NCBI GenBank assembly: GCA_963691815.1
Contig: OY829665.1
Span: 24,281,906-24,345,905 of the forward strand
DNA: 64,000 bases
Source: Echiichthys vipera
Lineage: Eukaryota > Chordata > Actinopteri > Perciformes > Trachinidae
Direction of reading: 5' to 3'
This document shows positions 1 to 14,031 of the stretch, piece by piece. A program made the translations under genes and the position numbers. Positions within the stretch are counted from its first letter, which is position 1. The number at the start of each line of letters is the position of its first letter. The notes beneath the pieces were generated by a model. It was not told the DNA's origin. It saw only the letters and a list, made by a program, of their open reading frames with translations, and did not search any database.

Positions 1-2668
1 GTCGTGATCATCTTCTCAATAAAACATCTTTGCTGCAACGTTCTTGGTCTTTTGACCAATCAGAATCAAGATCCATTTCCATGGCTCAAAGTACTTTTTG
101 CTGTGCTAACTGACAATTTTAAGGTAACTTTTGCTGCCATCAATGTAATATGCTGTTTAACTATCTTACCTTCTACAGTAATGTTAACTGTTGAAAGCTT
201 GTCTGACAGCTTGTTAGCACGTCAGCTAACATCTGTGTATTACAACGTCGGCTAAGAATGAATCAGGATACGTTTGCAGAGTGAACTCAACTCTCACTGC
301 ATCCCCTTTGTTAACTGATTTGAACATCCCGAACTGTTGAAACATACGAGGGAAATAACAAACACATACGCTCCGCACAGATTTTATTAGGAAACCTGTC
401 ACCTTTTTCAGCAGCTCTTTACATGTATTACTATTGTTATTATTGGAAATTAAAAATGCATCTTACTCATCTTGTCAGAGTGATCGGGTAGCGGGCGTTC
501 CCGACCCTCTGGCTGGTTACATTGTGTAGCATAAAAAAATAAATCCCCGGTTTTGTGATTTCTAAATTGCGTTCTCTTAAATCATGATATCAGCCCTACT
601 CACAAGCATTCATGTGCACTCCGAAGCAGTTAGCAGGTAACAGGGAGCTGTGAGTGGGGAAAAACTGGGGGGCAGATTCTAACCACAGACGAAACAGCTG
701 TGATTAATGAGCCTGAATTTATTTTCATTGATTGCTCAATGTAAAGCCCTAATATAATACCTCACAGTCCCCAGGGACACATACAGGCCACATGGGCTCA
801 AACGGACCTCATCATCATAGCAGCATGGAGTGCGATGTTATGTCAGGCAGGCTATAAATCTCCTTACATAACTGTGATAGGCTGCACAACGGTAACTAAG
901 GCCCCTTATGACAGATTAGGGCTGCTGTGGTACAGGGGCCCTGCTGTCCACTGACAGGCCATCACCTCACTGTGAGACATGTTGGACACACACAGCGGAC
1001 ACTGGATTATACAGAGCTGGAATGCATTTATTTATTATGTAATTGCTCTTCAGGCTAATAATAAGCAACAGTGTCTGTTTGACAGTGTTTGCTGGGGCAT
1101 GACGCCTCACACACATACAAACGGAGTTGCCTCCTGCACAAATCTGTTTGTTTTGAGCTTATATAAAGCTTGTCATAGTGCTCTTTCTAGATCGGATTAA
1201 GTTTTACTTGAGGGCAGGCATGCATTTGGGACATCCATTGAGTTTGGAGGCTCAACTTTGTCAACTTGAGCTATGAGCTGTATGTGGAGCCAACAACGAT
1301 CCGTAAAAGAACCCTATCAGAAAAGGAATGCTTCATGTAAACACGTTAATCTGCAAATCAACAACTGCTCCGGTCATATGGTCAAACATCTAAAACAGCC
1401 CACAGCCACATTGTGCTGGCTGGTTAATTGGACTTTGATCTCTCACTGATTTCAGTTCCAACTCATCCACTGACCTATGGCCTGAGTGATAAGGCAGGGT
1501 AAACGAAGCATGACCGCTATCAGATAAGCTTGTACATGTTGTGTTCTCTCTCACTGCCACTTCTCAAACCTAATTATATTAAAGTAGTTCTAAACTACAG
1601 AGAGGATTGAATGATCTCCTTTTTTGGCCCTCTTCTGCTAAATCTTCAGCAGCCCTGGCAGAACACCCTGTAGACCTATGACTGCACAAGAAAGTGAAGA
1701 CTGTGAATCAAACCAGGGATGTGTGTAATGAAGCCACCTGGTCATGACCTCCCTCTGCTGCAGCTAACAGCTCCCGAGTGGCCCTCACACACAGCCAAAT
1801 TTTGGGCCAGCAAAAATTTTGCGGTACATGTGCATGCACGAGAGCCGAAATGTGCATGCTCGTCAAGTTAAACATGTATGAAGTGCCCAGCTACTGAATA
1901 CCGAACTGCTGTTATGTGCACAAAACCACCTGACCTTTCTCATTCATACTACTGTCACCCACAGCCCAAGAACCAAAACAGTTCCCTACAAACTATCACT
2001 CACTGTTTACATTATTATTATTATTATTTCCACCCTTATTATTTGTGAGCAGTGAGTGTGTCAGGGCTGACGTAAAACCCCAGAAGTTTAGCATCTGTAT
2101 CGCGTAATTCAAAACAGATTTTGTCAGAAAAAAATATCTGTGACTCAAATTTATGATATTTACACATTTTGTCAGTCAATCTTCACATTTGAATACCTTT
2201 TTAGATATATTTGAAGCTTAAATGTGATCGCCAGAAGTAAACTACCTGCTGTCCTCATCCTCTCTTGCTCTTTTCTTATTTAAAAAGTTGCTGATTTTCC
2301 ACGACATTATGAGGTCTGCGAAGCATAAAGTATGGGTGAAACATGGATTTTTGTATGAAACTTTGGGATTTTTCATGCGAAATAATTCACCTCACCTGTT
2401 TCAAAAGCATTTGAGTCCCCCCTGTCACCAAGCAGCAAATGAAACCAGCAACTGAAACCAACGTTTGAACCATATGAGCTCTGCTGGAACACAAGCAGTG
2501 TGTCAACGGCACTTTGCGGCCCGGAGCTGAAATCAAACGCACCCCTTCTGCTAGTCAAGTTGAACAGAGTTTAAAACATCGCCACTGAGCTTCCATAGAA
2601 CTACAATGATTTGAAATCAAGATTCCAGCGGGGCGGCCTCCTCCAAATTTATAATGCAGAAAAAACCC
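1..2668. other. Non-coding sequence, probably intron 1 of dennd5b; nothing recognised
   Basis: No exon, RNA gene or classifiable repeat was recognised here. Open frames are short and show no family motif. The dennd5b start exon was looked for in this stretch and not found, so the stretch is either intron 1 or sequence upstream of the gene. Confidence 0.5.
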
Positions 2669-2704
2669 TGGCTTCATCCACACACTCCTGTGTGGATGAA
2701 GCCA
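2669..2704. repeat. Perfect 16-bp inverted repeat, 4-nt loop
   Basis: The arm at 2669-2684 (TGGCTTCATCCACACA) is exactly complementary to 2689-2704, with loop CTCC. It would form a strong hairpin in DNA or transcript. It lies about 80 bp before a SINE and is not part of any element I recognise. Confidence 0.9.
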
Positions 2705-2781
2705 ATGTGATAGCACATTGCTATCTGACTGTCAACTGTGTTGACCTCATGTGTGCAGAATTTATGAATGATGGAATTAGC

Positions 2782-3783
2782 AGGGTGGGCGGTATGGTGG
2801 TTAGCACTGTTGCCTCACAGCAAGAGGGTTCCTGGTTTGAATCCCGGCCCGGGCCCTTCTGTGTGGAGTTTGCACGTTCTCCCCGTGTCTGCGTGGGTTT
2901 TCTCTGGGTTCTCCAGCTTCCTCCCACAGTCCAAAGACATGCAGGTGTTAGGTTCATTAAAGACTCTAAGGGCGTACTCACACTGTCCTTTTGGCCGGGG
3001 CCAAAACCGGTTTTTCATCTAAAGCCTAGTACCTTTAAGCGGTGTGAGTGCACCCGTTCCGCGCATAACTACGGCCAGCGGGCCGTCCACGCCCCGCTTG
3101 AAAGAGGTGGGCTTTAGCGTAGCCGTTTGCACATGTACGAGCACGAGCGTGCGCACGTGTACGAGCACGAGCACGAGCCCTACGGCAGTAGCGTTATGTC
3201 CGCCTGTTCGGACATAGAAAATAGAAGGACGGACCATGCTCGGACATTTAACAACAACAACAATGGTGGTGAAAGGTTCACGTTGATGTGATGCGGAGGT
3301 GGAGTGTTTACTGCAGGTTTGGTCGGATGAAAATATTCAAAAACAGTCGACAAGACGCACAAAAACTCCGAGGTCTGTGGAAAGATTTGTAAACAAAGCC
3401 ACACACACGCGATCAATGCGTGTGACGTGTTACGGCGTGATGGCGTATGGACAGCAAGAAGCATTGGCCGGCCCTGGCAGTGTGAGTACAAACGTGGCTG
3501 GGGCGCGGGGGGGAGAGGGAGGGGGGACAAGTACCCTAAAGCCCGGGTCGCGGTACGGAAGGACAGTGTGAGTGCGCCCTTAATCACCCATAGGTGTGAA
3601 TGGGAGTGTGAATGGTTGTTCGTCTCTGTCTCTATGTGCCCTGTGATAGACTGGCATCCTGTCCAGGGTGGACCCCGCCTTATGCCTGATGTCCGCTGGG
3701 ATCGGCCCCCCATGACCCTGATAGGGACAAACGGTTGAAGAAGAATAGATGGATGGATGGATGGATGGATGGATGGATGGATG
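2782..3783 (+). mobile_element. tRNA-derived SINE split by a Harbinger MITE
   Basis: The head resembles a tRNA promoter: TGGTTAGCACTG near 2798 fits a box A and GGTTTGAATCC at 2834-2844 fits a box B. The body is followed after 3580 by a 3' part that ends in a GATG tetranucleotide tail (about 3748-3788). The whole unit is bounded by a perfect 12-bp target duplication, GATGGAATTAGC, at 2770-2781 and 3784-3795. A Harbinger-type element (2970-3579) interrupts the body. A second copy with the same interruption lies at about 33.47-34.05 kb on the other strand. The SINE family name is not assigned. Confidence 0.75.
2970..3579 (+). mobile_element. PIF/Harbinger-like non-autonomous element with Myb/SANT-like remnant (copy 1)
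   Basis: Terminal inverted repeats are GGGCGTACTCACACTGTCC on the left and its near-complement GGACAGTGTGAGTGCGCCC on the right. Flanks are TAA (2967-2969) and TTA (3580-3582), fitting the TWA target of Harbinger elements, although the two are not identical here. The middle (about 3290-3400) is a damaged Myb/SANT-like DNA-binding segment: the frames contain LLQVWSDENIQKQ, typical of the Myb-like protein of Harbinger transposons. No transposase is present, so it would need one supplied in trans. Confidence 0.7.
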
Positions 3784-3788
3784 GATGG
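3748..3788. repeat. (GATG)n tetranucleotide tail of the SINE
   Basis: About ten GATG units close the SINE at 2782-3783. Such tails are typical of fish SINEs that borrow a LINE 3' end. Confidence 0.85.
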
Positions 3789-3795
3789 AATTAGC

Positions 3796-6116
3796 TAGCT
3801 AACAAGCAAGTTCCTTGGTTAGCTTGTTTTTCACCATGCTTGCTCAGGTCCATAGATATTCATAAATATGTATAAATATATATCACCAATTAGCGTTATT
3901 AGCATTATTAGTGGGAGCTCAGAGCAGAAAAGGATTGGCCCAGTATTATTATGTCACAGCACACAGCTGCTCAATGTAAATCCGGCAGAATGTGTTCAAC
4001 AAACAGCCAAATCTCTTTCAACAGCACATCATCACTAATTAGTGTTTTTTTTATGTGTGACTGAACTTGGGTCACATTCACTCCTGTCCTCTCTCGTCCC
4101 CTGAGAGCAACATCAGCTTATGTAAGATGACCATCACTGGGCTTGTCAAGGCAGATTAGACCGATTTCTGAATCAGTGCCTTGGATTGTTTATCCCAGTG
4201 GAGTGAAGGGTGAAACGTGACAGGACAGCAAAATTAGAAATCTTAGAGGAGCACATACTGTTCGGAAGAGTAGGGGCTCGTGCAGCCCCGACTAAACGTA
4301 GTAAAACTGTTATTTAAACTGACAAAGTGGTGTGTCGAACACTCTGAACACACTGTTGTGTACTCAAGTCCACTGCTTTTCAAGTTTGCATCCATGCCGT
4401 TGGTGATTGGGTACCACCTCTGACACTAGGGGTGGGTAAAAATATCGATTCATCAACGAATTACAATATAAGATTTCCCAATTTAATATCCATTCAGAAA
4501 ATCCTGAAATTGATTATTGCTGTTGTAATGAAGCCGTAGTGGAGTGGAGGGCGCTGTGGGCAATGCAGTTGTGTGATTGTCGCTGTACCGAGGCCCCTCT
4601 CCACCAAACAACGTTTATTCAAACACAATGAAGCGAGCCAGGTTCATTCCCCAGGTGGTGGCCGTTCAAGTCCCCGTGCGGTTCTTGTCCCGGACGTACT
4701 ATCCCCAACCACGGCCCTTTTTCTAATCCTAACCAAGTGCTAAAATAAATACATAGCTTTTAATTAATCGACCCTTTTCTGCTACTACGTTAATGCACCT
4801 AATGGTCGGTTGTTATGTAAAGATCACACAGTTCATAGGCAAAACATCAGTGATGTCCCATGGTTGAAGTGATTCAAACTTTGCATCTAATCTATCCAGA
4901 ACCTTCTGTCATCTTCAGCTTTTACTCACTCCTGCGAGTTCGCTCCCAGTGTCTCTTCTCATCTCTCCCTCTCTATTCAAATGATATCAGTCCTCTTACT
5001 TAAAGGCTGCAGTATGGGATAAATGACTGAAGTATATTATGCAACTGTCCTCAATGTCCTGTTCATACTCTTTAAAACATTTTTTTTTTTAACAAACACT
5101 CTCTACCTTTGGCTCTTTACTGTCTTTATTTCTGCCCTAAGCCTTTGCCATTTCCTTTCCAAGCATCCTCCTTAAACTTCAGGCTCCCTCACCGTCCCCT
5201 GGATTTTCTAGGATCGGATATCGGCTCTGATATTGACTAATGAGCTAGATCAGATGTCAGATGAATGAGAACGATCCAGCCATTTCTTTTTTATTAATAT
5301 CATACACAGCAATACAGTTACAGCGATTCATCGATATCGGGAAGCGGCTGATACGCTCAGCCCAGGTATGGTATCGGATTGAATCGGAAAAAAATGGAAA
5401 AAACTGGATCAGGCTTCTGTCACTGTCACACACCACGTAGGGCCGGAGTTTGCATTGTATATTACCTTTGAGTGGTGATTCTGATCAATGGTTATCTCTT
5501 GACCTATAGTGACAGGGCACCAAGTCTTTTCTGCCCCCTCGTCTTTTTCTCTTTTCTTGAAATACTTGTAGCATGTATTACAAGAAAAGAGAGGAAAAAA
5601 GAGAAGATTTTTTTTTATCTGAGGGTCTCCTTTGGCCCTCCCCCCTCCAGGGCTCGGGGCAACTGAGCGGGTTGCCCCTTGACGGCGGGCGCGCTCATTA
5701 TAGTATTGTCTGCTGCTTGTCCATCATCTGCCATCCACTCGGAAGGCCTGTAGGATGAGCCAAGGAGCCTGTTCGAAGGCAATGTAATTTACATGCGCCT
5801 GGGTTCAAGTTAGATGACGTAGCCTCCATTAACATAGCTCTTTAGCCTTTTCTGTGTGCCACAGGATGCATAGGAGTTGCCATGGAGACATGAGAGCATT
5901 TAAACCAAGACAAATTATTGTGCTGAAGGGGGTTGATGAGCTAAAGAGAGCGCCTAGCATCTCCCCACACCCCTCCACTGACTTACTCTCATCCGTTCTC
6001 CTTCTGATTATATACATTCATTTATACTGACTGGCCAGGCTTGAAAGCATTTGGCCCTATTGTGTTTCTGCACGCTCTTTCCTAACACAAAAACACACTT
6101 AAACGTGTCTGCACGA
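3796..6116. other. Non-coding; faint DNA-transposon remnants only
   Basis: No coding exon seen. At 4432-4520 and 5208-5420 there are ATCGAT/ATCGG-rich stretches like the ends of fish hAT-type repeats, but no boundaries or target duplications could be fixed. The rest is unrecognised. Confidence 0.4.
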
Positions 6117-7012
6117 AGGCAACTAAACTACATGGTTGGGTTGAGACAACTAAACTACATGGTTGGGTTTAGACAATAAAACTACATGGTTAAGTTTAAT
6201 AAACTAAACTACATGGTTAAGTTTAATTAACTAAACTACATGGTTAGGTTTAATAAACTAAACTACATGGTTAGGTTTAATAAACAAAACTACATGGTTG
6301 GGTTTAGACAATAAAACTACATGGTTAGGTTTAGACAATAAAACTACATGGTTAGGTTTAGACAATAAAACTACATGGTTAGGTTTAGACAATACAACTA
6401 CATGGTTAGGTTTAATAAACTAAACTACATGGTTAGGTTTAATAAACTAAACTACATGGTTAGGTTTAATAAACTAAACTACATGGTTATGTTTAATAAA
6501 CTAAACTACATGGTTATGTTTAATAAACTAAACTACATGGTTAGGTTTAATAAACTAAACTACATGGTTAGGTTTAATAAACTAAACTACATGGTTAGGT
6601 TTAATAAACTAAACTACATGGTTAGGTTTAATAAACTAAACTACATGGTTATGTTTAATAAAATAAACTACATGGTTAGGTTTAGACAATAAAACTACAT
6701 GGTTAGGTTTAATAAACTAAACTGCATGGTTAGGTTTAATAAATTAAACTACATGGTTAGGTTTAATAAACTAAACTACATGGTTAGGTTTAATAAACTA
6801 AACTACATGGTTATGTTTAATAAACTAAACTACATGGTTAGGTTTAGACAACAAAACTACATGGTTAGGTTTAATAAACTAAACTACATGGTTAGATTTA
6901 ATAAACTAAACTACATGGTTAGGTTTAATAAACTAAACTACATGGTTAGGTTTAGACAACAAAACTACATGGTTAGGTTTAATAAACTAAACTACATGGT
7001 TAGGATTAGGAA
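6117..7012 (+). repeat. Minisatellite, 27-bp unit, about 33 copies
   Basis: The repeated unit runs ATGGTTAGG-TTTAATAAA-CTAAACTAC (27 bp). A second variant replaces the middle by AGACAATAA or AGACAACAA at the same length. Because 27 is a multiple of three, long frames appear (6375-6692 and 6699-7040) that read as a repeated nonapeptide, MVRFNKLNY. The first frame ends exactly at an ACAATAA variant unit, which puts TAA in frame. There is no splice or gene context, so I read it as non-coding satellite DNA. Confidence 0.9.
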
Positions 7013-8796
7013 ATGGCCGTGGTTTGGGTTAAAATACTAAAGAACATAATGTAAGATAATAATGTAAATGAAAAGTCACCGTTTCCCACGGGATGCAAGC
7101 TCAAGCCTCCTGTGTGAAAGTCCTGACCCATCCACCACTCCAACCTTCCTCCTTACAGGGAATTTCTGGACTTTTAATACTTCCTGCCCTCCTATCAGGT
7201 CATCATACAGCACCGTAGTTCAAATTTGACTTCAGCGGTTTGATACACATCCACACTTGAGGGTAATCTTCCTACAGTTGTGTTGTGTAGATTCAGTTTG
7301 TGTTGTCATGTCAGAAGAAAAAGCTGCTCTTTCAAAGCTGTCGTGTGTGATGCAACGTTGGCTCTGCCGACTCCACAGCTGTCCGCTCTCCTTCACTTTC
7401 TCTTCCTCCCATCGTCTCTGATACTGGCGGTATGTGTATTCCCCATTCTCTCGTGTGCCCTTTGCCTCGTGTTCTCACTCCCGTCTCTCACAACTCGCTG
7501 TCTTGCTTCTCGTTGTTTCACAGCATCACCGCGATGCTCGCTGAGTCTGTGATCTATCTCTCTGCCTCTGTTAGTCATCCCCAGATCTTTCCGTATGATG
7601 CTGTTACATCTTTTGTATTCATTCAAACACCAGGCTTGGTTGATGCTACTTTAGTCACATCTGCCAACAGTGATGATGTTTTCACCCCCATGTCTGTCTG
7701 TTAGCAAGGCGTCTAATACATTTGTGAATTTAGTTTTTCTTCAGTCATAATGCAACATTCATATGGCACTAGGAAACTTCAACATTTCAGAAGTACTGTA
7801 ACCATGAATTCTCAAATAAAAGCCAGTATTCAAATAGTGATACAGCAACAGAGTATGTCATACTCATCAATACGTTTTCTTTTTTGACAGAATTACTATT
7901 CTCATTTACTTGTACCTGGCCGTTTCTTTTGTTCAGTGTTAAGCTTCTGTCGACGAAACATGAAAAGCCTATTTTACAAAAGCCTATAGCCTAAAAGATC
8001 AACACATGCTTTTATTAAGTGGGTCACATGATCAGTCACCATTGTTTTAACTCACTATTTGATAGATAGTAACTTAAAAGACAATTAAATAGATGAAAAT
8101 CTTACAACTTTAGGCTGTGGTAATAAAATTTAAAACGTCTTGTCAGTGTTTTACACTAAAACTCTCCTCAGAAAAAAGAGATTATGTCCTTTGAGCCCGA
8201 GTACTTTTATTTTGAAATAACTGTGCAGGACGGGTTAGGGTTAGGGTCAGGACGAGTCAAATGTCATTGGCAGAAAGTTAACACCAAATGAAAAAAGAAA
8301 ACCTTTGTTTTTGTTTAAAAACATCATGAATGCAGAAAAGTTTAGGCATGTGAGACACGATCCACGGGGCAGATCACCATCACCACCTTGTCATAACCCT
8401 GCAGCTGCTGTGAGGACAGCTGCAGACACACGCATGGAACAGACACACACACAGCCACTCAGACAGCTTTTCCCTGCCTGTTTGACACATTTATTCTTTA
8501 TAATAAAATAAATGTGGAGGAGCCGTGTGTCTCTTTCTGTTTTTTATTTCCAGTCTGTAACCTATTTTTACACACCCTGTGAACTATTTAAAAGAAGAAA
8601 AGGAACACAGTATCAGGGATAGAGGGTAATAGAAAATGACAAACCCACATGACATAACTGTTAAGTTTTGTCAATAGATGTGATACAAGACTGAGGAATG
8701 GGGCGACTACTGTAACATATGGTATCTTTGGTTTGAATATCTCACTGAATATAAGCATCATGATTTATGGAAATGTTAGCAAAGCAATACAGCACA
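7013..8796. other. Non-coding, nothing recognised
   Basis: No exon or repeat family recognised. Open frames at 7280-7704 overlap on both strands without any family motif. Confidence 0.45.
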
Positions 8797-9432
8797 CAGT
8801 GTTTCCCCTAGGTTTACAGCGTTGGGCAGCAATGATGATCAGAGCCACAATGCAAACTCACTTTAAATCAGTGTATTGCACAATGAGCCACACTCTGCAT
8901 CAGAAAGTCTTTTAAATAATTGTCCTAAAGGTCCAAATAATGTTCTGCAACAGAAACCGTCCAACGTTAAACCAAAATCACTTTATGGTTTCAAGCACAA
9001 CAAAATAAAGAAAGAAGTTCAGTTTAATTCTGTTTTAGTCGTTTTTTGGATGAATGAATTATCATTGAGTGAATCATCTTCTCAAATTACACTAAGGATC
9101 TGTGATAAGTTTCAGTTTCTTTTTCCCATTAGCAGTGGAGCCTCTTTCCAAACAATTTAACAAACGATCTTTGAACAAGTGAATTTCCAACGCTGTCGAG
9201 TTTTCTGAGAATTATAGAAACTCAACCATGTAGAGACAGAATTTACATGCTGTCGTGTAAATAAGTTCAATAACATGAGGCTGTTTAGTTTGTTTACTAA
9301 AAGGACAAAGGACAGAGCTCTTCTAAAGGAAAGGGATCCTTAAATGACTTCTCTTGGGATCTGAAGACATTAAGAAAATACAATCAACTTGACTTTCAAG
9401 GGGGGGTGGGGATGCCGTTGGGGGGGGGGGGG
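8797..9432 (+). mobile_element. hAT-like non-autonomous element, copy A
   Basis: It starts with CAGTGTTTCCCCTA, a typical hAT-type terminus. It shares most of its length with copies at 23.64-24.47 kb and 34.25-36.28 kb, for example the stretch around ATTGCACAATGAGC and the run GGATCCTTAAATGA. It ends in a 13-base G run (9420-9432), where the other copies continue for about 40-50 bp to a GGAAACACTG-type terminus. The right terminus is therefore lost. No transposase coding was recognised. Confidence 0.6.
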
Positions 9433-11287
<1,855 letters not shown>

Positions 11288-11334
11288 TAGGTGTACACTG
11301 ATGGCATAGTTCACTCACTGCGCAGAGGGATTCA

Positions 11335-11815
11335 AAACAACTACAGAAACACAAAACGAACACAAAGAGATGCTTAACAACTGCAAAGAGACACAAAACA
11401 AACACAAAGAGATGCCAAACGACTATAAAAAATGCAAAACCACAAGGAGACGCAAAAAAACCACATAGACGCAAAACTGCTATAAAGAGACAAAAAACAA
11501 CTATAAAGAGATGCAAAACTACAAGGAGACGCAAAACTACAAGGAGACGCAAAACTACTATAAAGAGACACAAAACAACTATAAAGAGATGCAAAACTAC
11601 AAGGAGACACAAAACAACCACAGAGACTCAAAACTACTATAAAGAGACACAAAACAACTATAAAGAGATGCAAAACAACCACAGAGACGCGAAACTACTA
11701 TAAAGAGACACAAAACAACTATAAAGAGATGCAAAACACAAAGAGACACAAAACAACTATAAAGACATCCAAAGTGCCTACAACAGTGCATAATAACCAC
11801 AAACACACAAAACAT
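11335..11815. repeat. Degenerate minisatellite of ACAAAACAACTATAAAGAGA type
   Basis: Blocks such as ACAACTATAAAGAGATGC, CTACAAGGAGACGC and CCACAGAGACGC alternate in irregular order. The reverse frames read as strings of hydrophobic residues with Cys (LFIVVLCLFIVV); these are repeat translations, not a membrane protein. Confidence 0.85.
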
Positions 11816-11893
11816 CTAGAAAGTGACATAAAACACAAGTACCACAGTCTTATGGAACTGTAATACTGATGGAATTGCTGGGGTACTCTTTTA

Positions 11894-13365
11894 AAAGTTG
11901 CATTTGGATCAAAGTCAAGTTAAATTTAATTTATATAGTTTTAAGTGCAGTAAACATAGGAATGACAAGAGAGTAAAGAAAAATGCAAGAAGAGGAAATT
12001 TAAAAAGGTAACCAGTGGAAACTAAGCGCTGGCACTGAAAAGAGACACACTTTAAAAGGGACTTAAAAATAATAAGAAACTGTGCTGTACGGATGTGGTA
12101 TGGATGTGGTTCCTGAGTCTGGAGGTTGACACAGCAGAGGCTCTGCCCCCCCTCATTGTTAGCGTGGTCCATGGGAAGCCAGTGGAGCGATGCGAGGTCC
12201 GGGGTGATGTGATCGTGCTTTTTTGTACGGGTGAGGAGTCGGGCGGCTGAATTCTGAACCAACTGCAGGCGGGGGAGCTGTGATTGATCAATGCCAGTGT
12301 AGAGAGCGTTGCAGTAGTCCAGTTGAGATGTAATGAAGGCATGGATGACTCTCACTAAGAGCGCAATCACACTGTCCGTCCGTACCATGCCCCGGGCTTT
12401 AGGGTACTTGTCCCCCGCTAGGCCCCCTTTGTACTCACACTACCTGGGCCTCGGCGAATGCTTCTTGCTGCCTATACGTCATCACGCGGTAACACGTCAC
12501 ACTCATTGATCAACGTCATCGCGATTCGTCGTTTTGTTTACAAATCTTTCCATAGACCTCAGAGTTTTTGTGCGTCTTGTCCGACTGTTTTTGAATATTT
12601 TCATCCAACCAAATCTGCAGTAAACACTCGACCTCCGCATCACACCAACGTGAACCTTTCGCCGCCATTGTTTTAAATGTCCGCGCATGGTCCCTCCTTC
12701 TTTTTTTCTATGTCCGAACAGGCACACATAAAAGGTCGTTAGAGCCGCCGCAGGCCTCGTGCTCATACACGTGCGCACGCTTGTGCTTGCACACGTGCAA
12801 ACGCGCTCTACAAAAGCCCACCTCTCCCATACGGTCCGTGGCCGGCAAGCTGGCCGCAGCTAGGTGCGGTACGGTTGCACTCACACTGGTCAAACGAACT
12901 AGGCTTTACCTGTAAAACCTGTTTGGGCACAGTGCGGATGAACAGTGTGAGTGCACCCTAAATCACTCTGAGGCGGGTAGGATTTGATCTTAGCTACGGT
13001 TCTCAGGTGGGAAAAGCTTTTCCTAACTACTGCACCAACCTGCTGCTTGAACTTAAAGGCACTGTCAAAAATGCCGCCCAAATTTCTGACAGAAGGCCTG
13101 ATGTTAGGGTCCACAGGGCCCAGGGCATCGGTGGGGAAGGTCGGAGACGTTTTTCCAAAAACAATGGACTCAGTCTTCCCTCTCATTAAGGTTGAGGAAG
13201 TTTGCCCCCATCCATGCTTTGACGTCAGCAAGACCGTCAAGCAATGGATGGAGAGCAGCCTGCCCATCAAACTTAAGGGGGAGATACAGCTGGACATCGT
13301 CAGCAAAGCAGTGGAACGAGAGGTTATGTTTGTCCAGGATTTCCACTCGTGGTAAAATGACCACA
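11894..13365 (-). mobile_element. L2-type LINE relic (5'-truncated, frameshifted, interrupted)
   Basis: Reading on the - strand, the element begins near 13365 just before the reverse-transcriptase motif FHCFADDVQLYL. It continues through a damaged connection region (VVRKSFSHLRTVAKI) and, beyond a Harbinger insertion, into IHAFITSQLDYCNALYTG, LQLVQNSAARLLTRT and SLHWLP. Those are hallmarks of the C-terminal part of L2/CR1-like LINE proteins. It ends near 11894 in the TTAAATTTAATTTATA tail. The endonuclease and most of the RT are missing, so it is dead. Confidence 0.8.
12359..12958 (-). mobile_element. Harbinger-like element nested in the L2 relic (copy 2)
   Basis: The ends are GAGCGCAATCACACTGTCC and AACAGTGTGAGTGCACCC. 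A perfect TAA target duplication flanks it at 12356-12358 and 12959-12961. It splits the LINE coding region between the AKIKS part and the IHAFITSQLDYCN part. A Myb/SANT-like remnant lies in the middle on the - strand (frames with CRFGWMKIFKN). Confidence 0.8.
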
Positions 13366-14008
13366 AAGATCGAATCTGATCAAAGTCTAGGTTGTGATAA
13401 TAAGGACGCTGGTTGTTTTGAGAGAAATGGTTTCATATATAAAAATCTGTGTTATGGCACATGAATAATAATGGATCGATTGTATTTGTATCTGCAGATT
13501 TCTATCCATTTTTTTAACAATGTGATTATAGCTGTTAAGATTTCAACAGACCTGAGTACTGTATGAAGTGTTTGTTTTTATATTTCCGTATCAGTAGTGA
13601 CTGTGTGGTATCTACGGGCTCTCTTTGTGCTCAGTATGCATTGTTGCTTTCATGCATGACTGACTCGTGGATGGGAATGATTTAATGTATTCAGCAGCAG
13701 ATATTGAGAATATGCACAGACGGATGCTTTTGAAGTGGCACAAGACATCCAAGCCCTAGAGACTGTGAATAATGACAACCACAGGCCTGCTGTCAAAACC
13801 ATGAACACACACGGTCTGTAGTAGCTTCATGCTGCAGGTGAAACCCTGACAGTGTCGTCTCTCAGTTGGCTGGTGATTGCAGCGTTTGCTTTTCTGTCTG
13901 TCTGCTCGGTCTGTCTCTGAGGACACAAACATACACTGTGATGTGAATCTGCAGGGACTTGAAGCCAGGCCACAAAGCCCGTCAGTCAAGCTCCGTGACC
14001 GTGGAGTC

Positions 14009-14031
14009 CACACACACACACACACACACAC
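14009..14031. repeat. Short (CA)n tract, repeated at 16977-16999
   Basis: About 11 CA units followed by CAGACACCA and a T run. The same length is seen in both copies of the tandem duplication, which is notable for a fast-mutating repeat. Confidence 0.9.

Noticed and set aside
6117..7012. Regular repeat array as a CRISPR array
   Set aside because: There are no unique spacers: the whole 27-bp unit repeats, and the host is a vertebrate.
8233..8250. Telomere-like GGGTTAGGGTTAGGG
   Set aside because: Only two to three units; too short for an interstitial telomere, and likely chance.
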